Shown one piece after another: positions 8,184-16,499 of a stretch of 64,000 bases of DNA. The stretch lies in contig NZ_FNRL01000002.1 of assembly GCF_900107795.1 (NCBI RefSeq), positions 186,001 to 250,000 on the forward strand, given 5' to 3'. The notes beneath the pieces are model-generated. The model was not told the origin of the DNA. It made no database searches and saw nothing but the letters and a program-made list of their open reading frames with translations. This stretch comes from Chitinophaga terrae (ex Kim and Jung 2007). GTDB taxonomy: Bacteria; Bacteroidota; Bacteroidia; Chitinophagales; Chitinophagaceae. The position numbers and the translations under genes were made by a program. Position 1 is the first letter of the stretch, and each line of letters starts with the position of its first letter.

Positions 8184-8198
8184 ATCAGATCATCTGAT
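8184..8198. promoter_or_regulatory. Palindromic operator ATCAGATCATCTGAT upstream of the MFS exporter
   Basis: A perfect 6-bp inverted repeat, ATCAGA-N3-TCTGAT, in the 46-nt gap between the regulator stop (8216) and the exporter start (8169). The same sequence with one mismatch lies at the regulator's own start (8886-8900). Two copies flanking the regulator gene point to the FadR-type regulator binding both. Inference, but the sequence match is exact enough to test. Confidence 0.7.
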
Positions 8199-8215
8199 GT
8201 TTAAGGGTAAAAAAA

Positions 8216-8890
8216 TTATTTAGAAAATTCACTGATCTTGGTTGCCCATACCAGCGCGCTTTTTGGATCTTTATCTACAATACTTTGAAGTAAAGCGTCG
8301 TGGCATTCCTGCGAGTCAATGAAGGTGTTCGTATCTGTGTACCTGACAAGGAACGAATTTTTAATATGCTCAGCCACCGTTTTGTACATGTCGCGCATGA
8401 TCTCATTCTTCGCCGCTTCCGCAATGGCCAGGTGAAAGCTGATATCCGCCTGTATGCAGGGTTCCAGCTGGTTGGCCTTTGCATATTCAAACCGTTTCTT
8501 CAGGAAGTTCTTCATCCTTTCAATATCCTTGCTGCTCCTGTATATCGCGGCTTTCTCCGCTATCTTGGCTTCCAGCAGGTATCTTACTTCATTCAGGTCT
8601 GCAAAGTCGGCCCGCTGCAGGCGTTGCGATAACGCTTCTCCCGCCGGAACCTGTGATAATACAAATGTTCCCAATCCCTGCTGTACTTTCAGTAAACCAC
8701 GGTGCGACAAAATCTTTACAGCTTCGCGGATAGTACTTCTCCCCACTACAAACTGCGCCATCAGCTCCGGCTCTGTAGGAAGCTGTTGTCCTACTTTATA
8801 CTTGCCGCTGGTGATCAGCTCTTGTAAGCGGCCTGCCACTTCTTCGGCAAGGCTTAATCGTTTTAAAGGAGAATGTATGTTATTCATCAT
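8216..8890 (-). CDS. GntR-family transcriptional regulator with FCD domain (FadR subfamily)
   Basis: A 224-residue regulator. The winged helix-turn-helix is at about residues 10-75 (LITSGKYKVGQQLPTEPELMAQF, GRSTIREAVKILSHRGLLKVQQGLGTFV). The all-helical FCD ligand domain is at about 90-220 (EVRYLLEAKIAEKAAIYRSS, FHLAIAEAAKN, HDALLQSIVDKDP) with the conserved metal- or ligand-binding histidines. An upstream in-frame TTG at 8908 is unlikely to be the start, because a good -7 element lies over it (8906-8913); the ATG codons at 8890 and 8887 are preferred. Operators at 8886-8900 and 8184-8198 suggest autoregulation and control of the exporter downstream. FCD effectors are usually organic acids; the effector here is unknown. 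Confidence 0.9.
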   Translation of the reverse strand: MMNNIHSPLKRLSLAEEVAGRLQELITSGKYKVGQQLPTEPELMAQFVVGRSTIREAVKILSHRGLLKVQQGLGTFVLSQVPAGEALSQRLQRADFADLNEVRYLLEAKIAEKAAIYRSSKDIERMKNFLKKRFEYAKANQLEPCIQADISFHLAIAEAAKNEIMRDMYKTVAEHIKNSFLVRYTDTNTFIDSQECHDALLQSIVDKDPKSALVWATKISEFSK

Positions 8891-8900
8891 ATCATCTGAT
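8886..8900. promoter_or_regulatory. Second operator copy, ATCATATCATCTGAT, at the regulator start
   Basis: It matches the 8184-8198 operator at 14 of 15 positions. It covers the expected transcription start and the first codons of the GntR-type gene, a position suited to autorepression. Confidence 0.65.
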
Positions 8901-8905
8901 GTTTG

Positions 8906-8913
8906 CAAAGGTA
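8906..8913 (-). promoter_or_regulatory. -7 element TACCTTTG for the GntR-type regulator
   Basis: On the minus strand this matches the Bacteroidota consensus TAnnTTTG exactly. Transcription would start near 8899, inside the operator and about 10 nt before the ATG at 8890. The element rules out the upstream TTG start. Confidence 0.6.
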
Positions 8914-9014
8914 GATTTTTAATTGAGAAATTTTAATTTTTTTTATCTGCTGGAAAAAAAATAGTTGTTAAAACTCTTTATTTTGCCCACTTGCTTATCA
9001 ACATCAACTGCTTT

Positions 9015-11408
9015 ATGAGAAAATTGATCTTATCGCTGACCGTATTGGTCTCGATCCAAGCCTATGCGCAGGATGCTTTGAAATACCAGAGACCTCCACA
9101 AAGCATTTTGGAATTAGCTATGGCTGCTCCCTCACCATCAACCGATTTTAACGGGAAAGGAGATGTAATGCTGGTTATGGAACGCGCCAGTTACCCGTCG
9201 ATCGACGAATTATCGCAACCCGAATACCGTTTGGCAGGTTTGAGGATTAACCCGGCCAACTTTGGGCCCAGCCGCGCTACCTACGTTACGGCGATCCGCA
9301 TCAAACAGATTAAAACCGGTAAAGAATACCAGGTTAGCGGTTTGCCGGCCGATGCAAAGATCAGCAATATTACCTGGTCGCCTTCCCAGAAAGATATTGC
9401 CTTTACTGTAACCAACAACACTTCCATCACTTTATGGAAAGCAGATGTAGCTACAGGTAAAGCGGTTCAGGTCAGCGCCCGCAAACTGAACAGCATTGCA
9501 GGTCCCGTGTTTACCTGGATCGATGATAACCGTATCCTGGTTCTGGCGGTGCCATCGTCTTTAGGTCGCGCACCCGAAAAACCACTGGCAGCCGAAGGGC
9601 CTACCGTTCAGCAAACCTCCGGTAAAGCCGCTCCCGCCGCTACCTACCAGGATATGCTGAAAAACCCGTACGACGAGCTGCTGGTTGATTATTACTTCCA
9701 GTCAGAACCTGTGATCATCGCTAACAACCAGGAACAGGTGATAGGCAAACCGGCTATTTACACAAACATAAGCCCATCGCCCGATCTGCAGTATTTACTG
9801 GTATCCAGCATCCACAGGCCTTATTCTTACCTGGTGCCTTTGCAGCGTTTCCCTACAGAATTTGCTATCTGGAAACTGGATGGCGCCGAAGTAAAGAAGC
9901 TGGCCAGCAACCCGCTGGATGAGGTACGCCCGAAAGGCTTTGATGCTACCAGCAATTTCCCCCGCCGCTTCACCTGGCGGAACGATGTTCCGGCCACTAT
10001 CACCTGGGTGCAGGCGTTAGATGGAGGCGATCCGAAAAAAGAAGTGCCTTACCGGGATGTAGTTAAAACACTGGCCGCGCCGTTCGACGGTACCCCCGTT
10101 GAACTGGTTAAAACTGTAGACAGGTTCGATAACCTGCTTTGGGGGAACGAACATTTTGCTCTGCTTACAGACGCCAATAGTTCAAAACAAAAGATACGCG
10201 TCAGCAAGCTCGATCCGTCAAATCCTTCACAGGCGCCGGTAACAATTATAGACAGGTCAGAGAACGACAGGTACAATGATCCCGGCACGCCGGTTACCAT
10301 TAAAAATCAATACCACAGGTCTGTTGTTTACCTTTCGCCCAAGCAGGAATTGCTTATGACAGCGCCGGGCGCTTCCCCGGAAGGCGATCGCCCTTTTCTT
10401 TCCACTTTTAACACCAGCAACGGCAAACAGAAGATCCTCTGGCGTTCGCAGGCGCCGTACTTTGAACAGGTTGTGGATGTGATAGATCCCGCGAAACTGG
10501 TAATAGTAACAGCTAAAGAATCTGTAAGTACGCCTGTTAACTACTACCTGCAGGATATTAAAAAGAAAACTTCTGTTGCCTTAACTGCTTTCCCTCATCC
10601 TCAGCCCTTGCTGAAAGGAGTACAAAAGCAGTTGCTTAAATATAAACGTAAAGATGGGGTAGACCTTACAGCTATGCTCTATTTGCCGGAAGGATACGAC
10701 CCCGCTAAAGACGGTCGTTTGCCTGTACTGATGTGGGCCTACCCGCGTGAGTATAAATCCGCCAGCGATGCGGCGCAGGTTCGGGGCTCCGCTTATAGGT
10801 TCACCAGGGTAAACTATGGTTCGCCGATTTTCTGGGTAACCCGTGGTTTTGCGGTAATGGATGCTACTGAAATGCCGATAGTGGGAGAGGGAGATAAAGA
10901 ACCGAACGATACCTTCGTTGAGCAACTGGTTATGAATGCCGAAGCAGCAGTAAACAAGATCACTGAAATGGGCGTAGGCGACAAGGATCGTATCGCGGTA
11001 GGCGGTCACTCATACGGCGCCTTCATGACTGCAAACCTTTTAGCGCATACCAATTTGTTCAAAGCCGGGATCTCCCGTAGCGGCGCATATAACAGAACGC
11101 TTACTCCTTTCGGTTTCCAGAACGAGCAACGTACTTACTGGCAGGCGCCGGATGTGTATTATAAGATGTCGCCGTTCTCGTACGCCGATAAGCTGAAAGC
11201 GCCTATCCTGCTGATCCATGGGGAGGCTGATAACAATTCAGGCACTTTCCCTATCCAGAGCGAAAGGTTGTATAATGCCATTAAAGGAAATGGCGGAACT
11301 GCCAGGTTGGTGTTCCTGCCACAGGAAAGCCATGGCTATGCAGCTAAAGAAAGTGTATTGCACATGTTATGGGAAATGGATGAGTGGCTGATGAAATATG
11401 TGAAATAA
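9015..11408 (+). CDS. Secreted S9-family prolyl oligopeptidase (glutamyl-endopeptidase-like)
   Basis: A 797-residue serine peptidase. The signal peptide is MRKLILSLTVLVSIQAYAQ (residues 1-19). A beta-propeller-like N-terminal region runs to about residue 530, and the alpha/beta-hydrolase domain spans about 540-797. The catalytic triad by motif is Ser666 (GGHSYG), Asp739 (HGEADNN) and His773 (ESHGY). The closest flavour is the S9D group, which includes plant chloroplast glutamyl endopeptidase, rather than DPP-IV. The ATG at 9015 was chosen over an upstream TTG at 8991 because it places the signal peptide at the N-terminus. It is divergent from the GntR-type regulator, with a 124-nt shared promoter region. 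Location is probably periplasmic. A hairpin follows the stop. Confidence 0.9.
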   Translation: MRKLILSLTVLVSIQAYAQDALKYQRPPQSILELAMAAPSPSTDFNGKGDVMLVMERASYPSIDELSQPEYRLAGLRINPANFGPSRATYVTAIRIKQIKTGKEYQVSGLPADAKISNITWSPSQKDIAFTVTNNTSITLWKADVATGKAVQVSARKLNSIAGPVFTWIDDNRILVLAVPSSLGRAPEKPLAAEGPTVQQTSGKAAPAATYQDMLKNPYDELLVDYYFQSEPVIIANNQEQVIGKPAIYTNISPSPDLQYLLVSSIHRPYSYLVPLQRFPTEFAIWKLDGAEVKKLASNPLDEVRPKGFDATSNFPRRFTWRNDVPATITWVQALDGGDPKKEVPYRDVVKTLAAPFDGTPVELVKTVDRFDNLLWGNEHFALLTDANSSKQKIRVSKLDPSNPSQAPVTIIDRSENDRYNDPGTPVTIKNQYHRSVVYLSPKQELLMTAPGASPEGDRPFLSTFNTSNGKQKILWRSQAPYFEQVVDVIDPAKLVIVTAKESVSTPVNYYLQDIKKKTSVALTAFPHPQPLLKGVQKQLLKYKRKDGVDLTAMLYLPEGYDPAKDGRLPVLMWAYPREYKSASDAAQVRGSAYRFTRVNYGSPIFWVTRGFAVMDATEMPIVGEGDKEPNDTFVEQLVMNAEAAVNKITEMGVGDKDRIAVGGHSYGAFMTANLLAHTNLFKAGISRSGAYNRTLTPFGFQNEQRTYWQAPDVYYKMSPFSYADKLKAPILLIHGEADNNSGTFPIQSERLYNAIKGNGGTARLVFLPQESHGYAAKESVLHMLWEMDEWLMKYVK

Positions 11409-11423
11409 CATTTAAATAATTGG

Positions 11424-11464
11424 ATTTGAGCTGGATATGATTTCCACGTCTATTCAGCTCAAAT
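11424..11464 (+). terminator. Hairpin downstream of the S9 peptidase
   Basis: The arms ATTTGAGCTG (11424-11433) and CAGCTCAAAT (11455-11464) are perfectly complementary across a 21-nt loop. No U-run follows, so it may only protect the 3' end or terminate weakly. Confidence 0.4.
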
Positions 11465-11530
11465 TCACCAAATAAGTAAAAAGTACCATTAAACCCCTCA
11501 ATTCCACAATCCTGCTAACCCCAGCCTTTG

Positions 11531-11538
11531 TACCTTTG
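11531..11538 (+). promoter_or_regulatory. -7 element TACCTTTG, 7 nt before the AraC-family ATG
   Basis: An exact TAnnTTTG match. Only 7 nt separate it from the ATG at 11546, so the transcript should begin at or within a base or two of the start codon, meaning a leaderless mRNA. The same arrangement occurs at 55230-55237. Confidence 0.55.
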
Positions 11539-11545
11539 TTGCATC

Positions 11546-12424
11546 ATGTCAAAGGCGTTGATTCCCACATATGATATATGCTCCCTGGCCTTAGGGAAAC
11601 CGGCTTCGGAAGATCTGCTGGTCGCAAAGTTCGAGGAGTACCTGGAAGCGCATAAAGATATACGTTTTCCGCACCGGCACTCCTTCTATCACCTGGCGTT
11701 TTTTACTGACGGAGGAGGTACTCATACCATTGACTTCGAGCGTTTCCCGGTGAAAAAAGGACAATTATACTTCATGACGCCGGGGCAGGTGCATAGCTGG
11801 TTCTTCTCCGGCAAAATAACAGGCTATGTGATGAATGTATCAGCCGCTTTTTTCAATGCTTTCCTGAAAGACGATAACTATATAGAACGCTTCCCCTTTT
11901 TCAGCGGGGTTAGTGCAGAAGGAGTGGTACAGCTTCCGCAGGAGAAGATCCGAGGAATTGCTGATCTCTTCGAACGGATGTTGGAGGAAGTGAACAGGGG
12001 AACATTGTACAGCATTGACATGTTGCGGTTGCTGACACTGGAACTTTTTATCCAGGTAAGCAGGGCTACCAGCCAGGAAGGAGTGAAGCAGGAATTGCCG
12101 CATAACTACCTGTTGCTGCGGAATTTCAGGAAGCTGGTAGATCAGCACTACATGCAGTTGAAGCTCCCTAAAGAATATGCAGCTTTGCTGTATGTAACGC
12201 CTAACTACCTGAACGCCTTTTGCCGGCATATGCTGGGTAAATCGGCCGGCGAAATAATAAGAGACCGGGTGTTGCTGGAAGCGAAAAGATTATTGACCAA
12301 TGCAGATATGAGCATAGCTTCTATTGCCTGGCAGCTCAACTTTGCAGACAACTCCTACTTTACCAAGTTTTTCAAAAAATATACAGGCATAACACCGGAA
12401 GAATTCCGGAAGAACCTGGCCTGA
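11546..12424 (+). CDS. AraC-family transcriptional regulator with N-terminal cupin domain
   Basis: A 292-residue regulator. The N-terminal AraC_binding cupin covers about residues 30-130 (HRHSFYHLAFFTDGGGTHTIDF, QLYFMTPGQVHSW). Two helix-turn-helix motifs occupy about 190-290 (LPKEYAALLYVTPNYLNAFCRHMLGKSAGEII, MSIASIAWQLNFADNSYFTKFFKKYTGITPEEFRK). The ATG at 11546 is preferred to an upstream TTG at 11528, which would lie in the promoter. It is followed after 14 nt by a DUF983 gene. The cupin suggests a small-molecule effector; targets are unknown, and no adjacent sugar or drug genes give a clue. Confidence 0.92.
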   Translation: MSKALIPTYDICSLALGKPASEDLLVAKFEEYLEAHKDIRFPHRHSFYHLAFFTDGGGTHTIDFERFPVKKGQLYFMTPGQVHSWFFSGKITGYVMNVSAAFFNAFLKDDNYIERFPFFSGVSAEGVVQLPQEKIRGIADLFERMLEEVNRGTLYSIDMLRLLTLELFIQVSRATSQEGVKQELPHNYLLLRNFRKLVDQHYMQLKLPKEYAALLYVTPNYLNAFCRHMLGKSAGEIIRDRVLLEAKRLLTNADMSIASIAWQLNFADNSYFTKFFKKYTGITPEEFRKNLA

Positions 12425-12438
12425 CAAAATCTTAGTTT

Positions 12439-12900
12439 ATGTGTGCAGATAAAAATCACGAAAAACCCAACTTGCTCAAAAGCATTTTGGGGAACAAATG
12501 CGCCCGTTGCCGTCGCGGATCTATCTATAAAACCAAAAATCCCTACCATCCGCTGAAGGAGTGTATGGAAATGCCCGAGAAGTGCCCTGTATGCGGCCAG
12601 CAGATTGAAGTAGAGATAGGCTTTTACTATGGAACAGGTTATGTGAGCTATGCTTTATCTGTAGCCTTGTGCGTGGCCAGCTTTATAGCCTGGTGGGTGT
12701 TCTTCGGTTTTTCACTCTACGATAACCGTATCTATTACTGGTTGATCGCGAATGCCATATTGCTGCTGGGTATGCAGCCCCTGCTGATGCGTTGGGCAAG
12801 AACCATCTGGATGGCTTTCTTTGTTTACTATGATAAAGACTGGCCGGATACAGCGGAGCAAAGAAGACAAAGCAATATCAGTATAGAACCGAATATTTAG
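12439..12900 (+). CDS. DUF983 family membrane protein with zinc-ribbon-like Cys pairs
   Basis: A 153-residue protein. Two CxxC pairs near the N-terminus (NKCARCRRG and EKCPVCGQQ) look like a small metal-binding knuckle, and GFYYGTGYVSYALS is the DUF983 signature. Two transmembrane segments follow (about residues 65-88 and 100-120). The family is common in Bacteroidota and alphaproteobacteria and has no established function. It may be read through from the AraC gene 14 nt upstream. Confidence 0.85.
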   Translation: MCADKNHEKPNLLKSILGNKCARCRRGSIYKTKNPYHPLKECMEMPEKCPVCGQQIEVEIGFYYGTGYVSYALSVALCVASFIAWWVFFGFSLYDNRIYYWLIANAILLLGMQPLLMRWARTIWMAFFVYYDKDWPDTAEQRRQSNISIEPNI

Positions 12901-12931
12901 AAGAAAGCAATCAGAGATTTCCCGCCCCGGG

Positions 12932-12977
12932 ATTCTTATGTCCCTTTGCCCTTTTCGGCCCCTTTGCGTGCAAAACC
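12932..12977. repeat. Fragment of the CACGCAAAG repeat family
   Basis: ATTCTTATGTCCCTTTGC and CCCCTTTGCGTGCAAAA in the gap between DUF983 and DUF2490 resemble the right-arm end of the larger inverted-repeat elements (CTTATGC...CTTTGCGTGAAA). No matching left arm is visible, so this is a decayed or half element. Confidence 0.45.
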
Positions 12978-13025
12978 GAACAATTTAACTGCTCCTGCTG
13001 TATTCTTTGGGTAAACCGCAGCTGC

Positions 13026-13808
13026 ATGAGAAAAGCGCTGATCGTTCTGCTTTTGGGAGGATGCCTGTTGCCGATACTGTTAACCGCGCAAACGTCAGCT
13101 CCAAAAAAAGAGATCACGGATCAATGGCAATCCTGGATCTCGATGAACAGTACTTTCAGGTTAAGCAAACATTGGGGCGCTATAGCCGATATCCATATCC
13201 GGAGAACCGGCTTTATCTCCGATCCGAGTTTTTATTTCCTCAGGGGCGGCGGCAGTTATTGGGTGAGCGATAACCTTTCCTTTGTGGTCGGTTATGCACA
13301 TATGTGGCTGGCGCCCTCCACACCCGGGGCAACGGCATGGGCAAACGAAAACCGGCTGTATGAGCAGATCGCTTATGCCACCGGCATAGGTAAGCTGAGT
13401 ATATTAACCCGCTTCCGGGACGAACACCGGTGGCGGGAGATCATTACCAACGATAAAGCTACCGGAACGTTCAACTTTACCAACCGCCTCCGGTACCTGC
13501 TTAGTGTAGGTATTCCCGTTTCCTCCAACCAATGGGTGCCCCAGATAAGCATAGCCAACGAAGTAGCGGTACAATTCGGCCGCCCTGTTGTTAACAATAC
13601 CTTCGACCAGATCCGGCTCTTTGCTGGTATCAGGCAGGGACTTGGCAATGGTTTTGCATTTGATTTCGGCTATATGCTCTTATATCAGCAAAAAGTATCA
13701 GGGTATCAATACGACAGGAACCACACCTTAAGGTTGTTCTTCTATTATGCCTTCGATAAATACAGTAAAGGAAAGAAAGCGGTACCGCTGATGTATGAAG
13801 ACGAATAA
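13026..13808 (+). CDS. DUF2490 outer-membrane beta-barrel-like protein
   Basis: A 260-residue protein. The signal peptide ends LLTAQ (about residues 1-22). Alternating amphipathic beta strands rich in Tyr, Phe and Trp follow (FVVGYAHMWLAP, RLRYLLSVGIPV, FAFDFGYMLLYQQ), and the late HTLRLFFYYAF strand is typical of DUF2490. The acidic tail MYEDE is unusual for a barrel, which normally ends in an aromatic residue. Function unknown. Possibly a small outer-membrane porin or an assembly-related barrel. Confidence 0.8.
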   Translation: MRKALIVLLLGGCLLPILLTAQTSAPKKEITDQWQSWISMNSTFRLSKHWGAIADIHIRRTGFISDPSFYFLRGGGSYWVSDNLSFVVGYAHMWLAPSTPGATAWANENRLYEQIAYATGIGKLSILTRFRDEHRWREIITNDKATGTFNFTNRLRYLLSVGIPVSSNQWVPQISIANEVAVQFGRPVVNNTFDQIRLFAGIRQGLGNGFAFDFGYMLLYQQKVSGYQYDRNHTLRLFFYYAFDKYSKGKKAVPLMYEDE

Positions 13809-13875
13809 TTCCTTAAATTGTATTAAAACTATTTAGTCCCCATACCGAAGAGTCACTAACATCAATGCTCATACG

Positions 13876-15246
13876 ATGATGTTTTTAAGCAGGCAGTTAA
13901 CTTGGTCGGTTATTATCTCCTTATGCACTCTTATTATCTCTCCTGGTTTACAGGCGCAGGACAGTTTATATAACAACTTACCCAGGGAATGGTCCTTGCA
14001 GGATTGCTTCGATTATGCCATGAAAGCCAATATCCAGTTGAACAGTTTGCGGCTTTCCCGGTTAAGCAGTGAACAGGACCTGCTACTGTCGAAAGCTGCC
14101 AGGCAACCTAACCTGAATGCCACTTTCTCACAAAACCTGAATGGCGGTAAATCGATCAACGCCCTGGGCACAGGAGGCGCCACAGCAGTGGATTACCAGA
14201 TCTACAGCTCCGGTAATTATGGCGCCAGCTCCAATGTAACGCTGTTCCAGGGAGGATACCTGAATTATGATATAAAACAGAAAAACCTTTCTTACCAGGT
14301 AGCAGGGCTTAATATCGCACAGCAGGTGAACGACCTTACGGTTTTGATCACCCAGGCCTACCTGAATATACTCCTGGCCCGTGAAAATATTGTTTACCTG
14401 AAAGACGTAGTGGCTACTTCAGAATCGCAGGTGAAGCAGGCCCAGGACCAATATAATGTTGGTTCTATTGCCCTCGTAGCCCTGGTACAGCTGCAGGCCC
14501 AACTGGCCAACGACCGGTACCTGCTCACCACCGGCCAAACACAGTACAGGCAATACAAATTAACGCTCAAACAGATCCTCCAGCTTCCCAGCAGCTACGA
14601 TTTTAATATAGTCGAACCCGATACCCTGATCACCAATACCCATTTGAAAGCATTGCAGGAGGTGCAGGATTCGGCAATGGCTATACGTCCGGAGATCAAA
14701 AGCGGGGAGTTGGGCATAGAGATAGCTGAATTAGACCTCGCAAAAGCAAAAACAGGTTACCTGCCAACTTTAACGGCAGGAGCGTCTGTCGGCGCCAGCG
14801 CCTCAGGGGGCAATAAAAGCTATACTTACTTTAAACAACTGGATAATAATTTTTATCAGCAGATCGGGTTAACGCTCTCTGTTCCCATATTTACCAGGCG
14901 GGTAGTGAGAACCAATGTAGAAAAGGCTAAGATCAATATTGACCAGTCAAAGCTCGTGTTGCAGGACACAAAAACGACGCTGAACCAAACCATTGAACAA
15001 GCGTATATCAATGTATTAAATGCGCAGGCACAGTACGATGCGGCTGTTGAACAACTCAAATACGCTGAAGAAGGTTACCGTATCGGCGGCGAGCAACTGA
15101 AAATAGGAGCTACTAACCTGGTTAACTTCCTTCAGCAGAAAAACCTGTACATACAGGCGCTGCAATCTTACATACAAGCGAAATACAATACAGCGCTCAA
15201 TATGAGAATATATGATTTTTACATGGGCATACCAGTAAAACTATAA
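13876..15246 (+). CDS. TolC-family outer-membrane efflux protein (MacAB partner)
   Basis: A 456-residue outer-membrane channel subunit with signal peptide (ends PGLQAQ, about residue 27) and two OEP repeats of long coiled-coil helices (for example LNIAQQVNDLTVLITQAYLN, YKTALNMRIYDFYMG-like C-terminus). It is the first gene of a four-gene operon with an HlyD-type adaptor, an ABC ATPase and a MacB-type permease (gaps of 11 nt, a 4-nt overlap and 9 nt). This makes a complete ABC-type tripartite exporter or a Tol-type secretion unit. The protein starts at tandem ATG codons, 13876 being the first. Confidence 0.9.
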   Translation: MMFLSRQLTWSVIISLCTLIISPGLQAQDSLYNNLPREWSLQDCFDYAMKANIQLNSLRLSRLSSEQDLLLSKAARQPNLNATFSQNLNGGKSINALGTGGATAVDYQIYSSGNYGASSNVTLFQGGYLNYDIKQKNLSYQVAGLNIAQQVNDLTVLITQAYLNILLARENIVYLKDVVATSESQVKQAQDQYNVGSIALVALVQLQAQLANDRYLLTTGQTQYRQYKLTLKQILQLPSSYDFNIVEPDTLITNTHLKALQEVQDSAMAIRPEIKSGELGIEIAELDLAKAKTGYLPTLTAGASVGASASGGNKSYTYFKQLDNNFYQQIGLTLSVPIFTRRVVRTNVEKAKINIDQSKLVLQDTKTTLNQTIEQAYINVLNAQAQYDAAVEQLKYAEEGYRIGGEQLKIGATNLVNFLQQKNLYIQALQSYIQAKYNTALNMRIYDFYMGIPVKL

Positions 15247-15257
15247 ACGCATTTGGT

Positions 15258-16499
15258 ATGAGAAAGTACAAAGGAGTTATTATAACAGGCATTATAATCC
15301 TCGTTCTGGCGGCCATCTGGTTCTTCTTTATCAGGAAGAAAAAGGAACCCGTTCAGTTCGAAACAGCCCGCCCCGAATACGGAAATATAACCACTTCCGT
15401 TACCGCGACGGGCACTGTTCAGCCGGTAGATACGGTAGCAGTGGGTACGCAGGTTTCAGGTACGATCAAAAGCATATATGTAGACTTTAACAGCAGGGTA
15501 AAGAAAGGTCAGTTGCTGGCCGAGCTGGATAAAGATCTCTTCCAGGCGCAGGTAGACCAGTTAAGGGCTAACCTGCTGGTAGCGCAAACAAATCTTAGTT
15601 ACCAGGAAAATAATTACGAACGTCAGAAAGCTTTATATAACACCGGCGCCATCAGCAAGGCGGATTATGATCTTGCCACCAACCAGATAGGGCAGGCCAG
15701 GGCCAATGTAGCCAGTGTGAATGCTCAATTGAAATCGGCATTGAAGAACTTTTCGTTCACCGAGATCTATTCGCCAACGGAGGGAGTTGTATTAAACAGG
15801 AATGTAAGCGTCGGACAAACAGTAGCAGCTAGTTTTAATACTCCAACCCTGTTCGTGATCGCGAAAGATATTACAAAAATGCAGGTAGAAGCGAGGATAG
15901 ATGAAGCCGATATCGGGAACGTGAGGGATTCGCAGCGTGTAACCTTTACCGTTGATGCCTACCTGGAAGATGTGTTTGACGGGAAGGTACAGGAAATAAG
16001 ATTGCAGCCATCCGTATCTGCAAACGTGGTAACCTATAATACCATCATCAACGCGCCTAACGACAATCTTAAACTTAAGCCCGGCATGACGGCCAATGTT
16101 ACCATTTATACAGCCGAACATAACAATGCCTTGCTGATACCGGTGAAGGCGTTGAAGTTTATACCCGACTCTGTTGCCCTGAAGGATTTTGTGATCAAGC
16201 GCGCTGTGAGCAGGGGGCAACGAATGCCGAAAGACTCGGTGGCGAGAGATACCAGCAAACCTTTTAAAAGTACGCAACGCATTGGTACTTCCAACTATGT
16301 ATGGGTCCTGAAAGGAGATAGCCTGATACAACGGCATATACGAACGGGGTTGAATGATAATACAAGGATAGAAGTGCTCAGGGGACTGGATCAGAACGAT
16401 GTGGTAGTATTGGGAGTCAGTTCAGGAGGAGTACCTGTTGCGGGTGCAGGAAATAATAGTCCATTTATGCCCAGAATGGGGGGAGGGCGCAGGCGATGA
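15258..16499 (+). CDS. MacA-like periplasmic adaptor (HlyD/MFP family)
   Basis: A 413-residue adaptor. One N-terminal membrane anchor (about residues 6-24) is followed by a biotinyl/lipoyl half (TSVTATGTVQPVDTVAVGTQVSG), an alpha-helical hairpin (about residues 95-155), a beta-barrel (EARIDEADIGNVRDSQRVTF) and a membrane-proximal domain. It bridges the inner-membrane ABC permease and TolC. An insertion after about residue 300, KRAVSRGQRMPKDSVARD, makes it slightly longer than E. coli MacA. The C-terminus is Gly/Arg-rich (PRMGGGRRR). Its stop overlaps the start of the ATPase gene (ATGA at 16496-16499), so translation is coupled. Confidence 0.92.
   Translation: MRKYKGVIITGIIILVLAAIWFFFIRKKKEPVQFETARPEYGNITTSVTATGTVQPVDTVAVGTQVSGTIKSIYVDFNSRVKKGQLLAELDKDLFQAQVDQLRANLLVAQTNLSYQENNYERQKALYNTGAISKADYDLATNQIGQARANVASVNAQLKSALKNFSFTEIYSPTEGVVLNRNVSVGQTVAASFNTPTLFVIAKDITKMQVEARIDEADIGNVRDSQRVTFTVDAYLEDVFDGKVQEIRLQPSVSANVVTYNTIINAPNDNLKLKPGMTANVTIYTAEHNNALLIPVKALKFIPDSVALKDFVIKRAVSRGQRMPKDSVARDTSKPFKSTQRIGTSNYVWVLKGDSLIQRHIRTGLNDNTRIEVLRGLDQNDVVVLGVSSGGVPVAGAGNNSPFMPRMGGGRRR

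Noticed and set aside
8890..8908. TTG at 8908 as start of the GntR-type regulator
   Set aside because: A consensus -7 element covers it; transcription would begin downstream of that codon.
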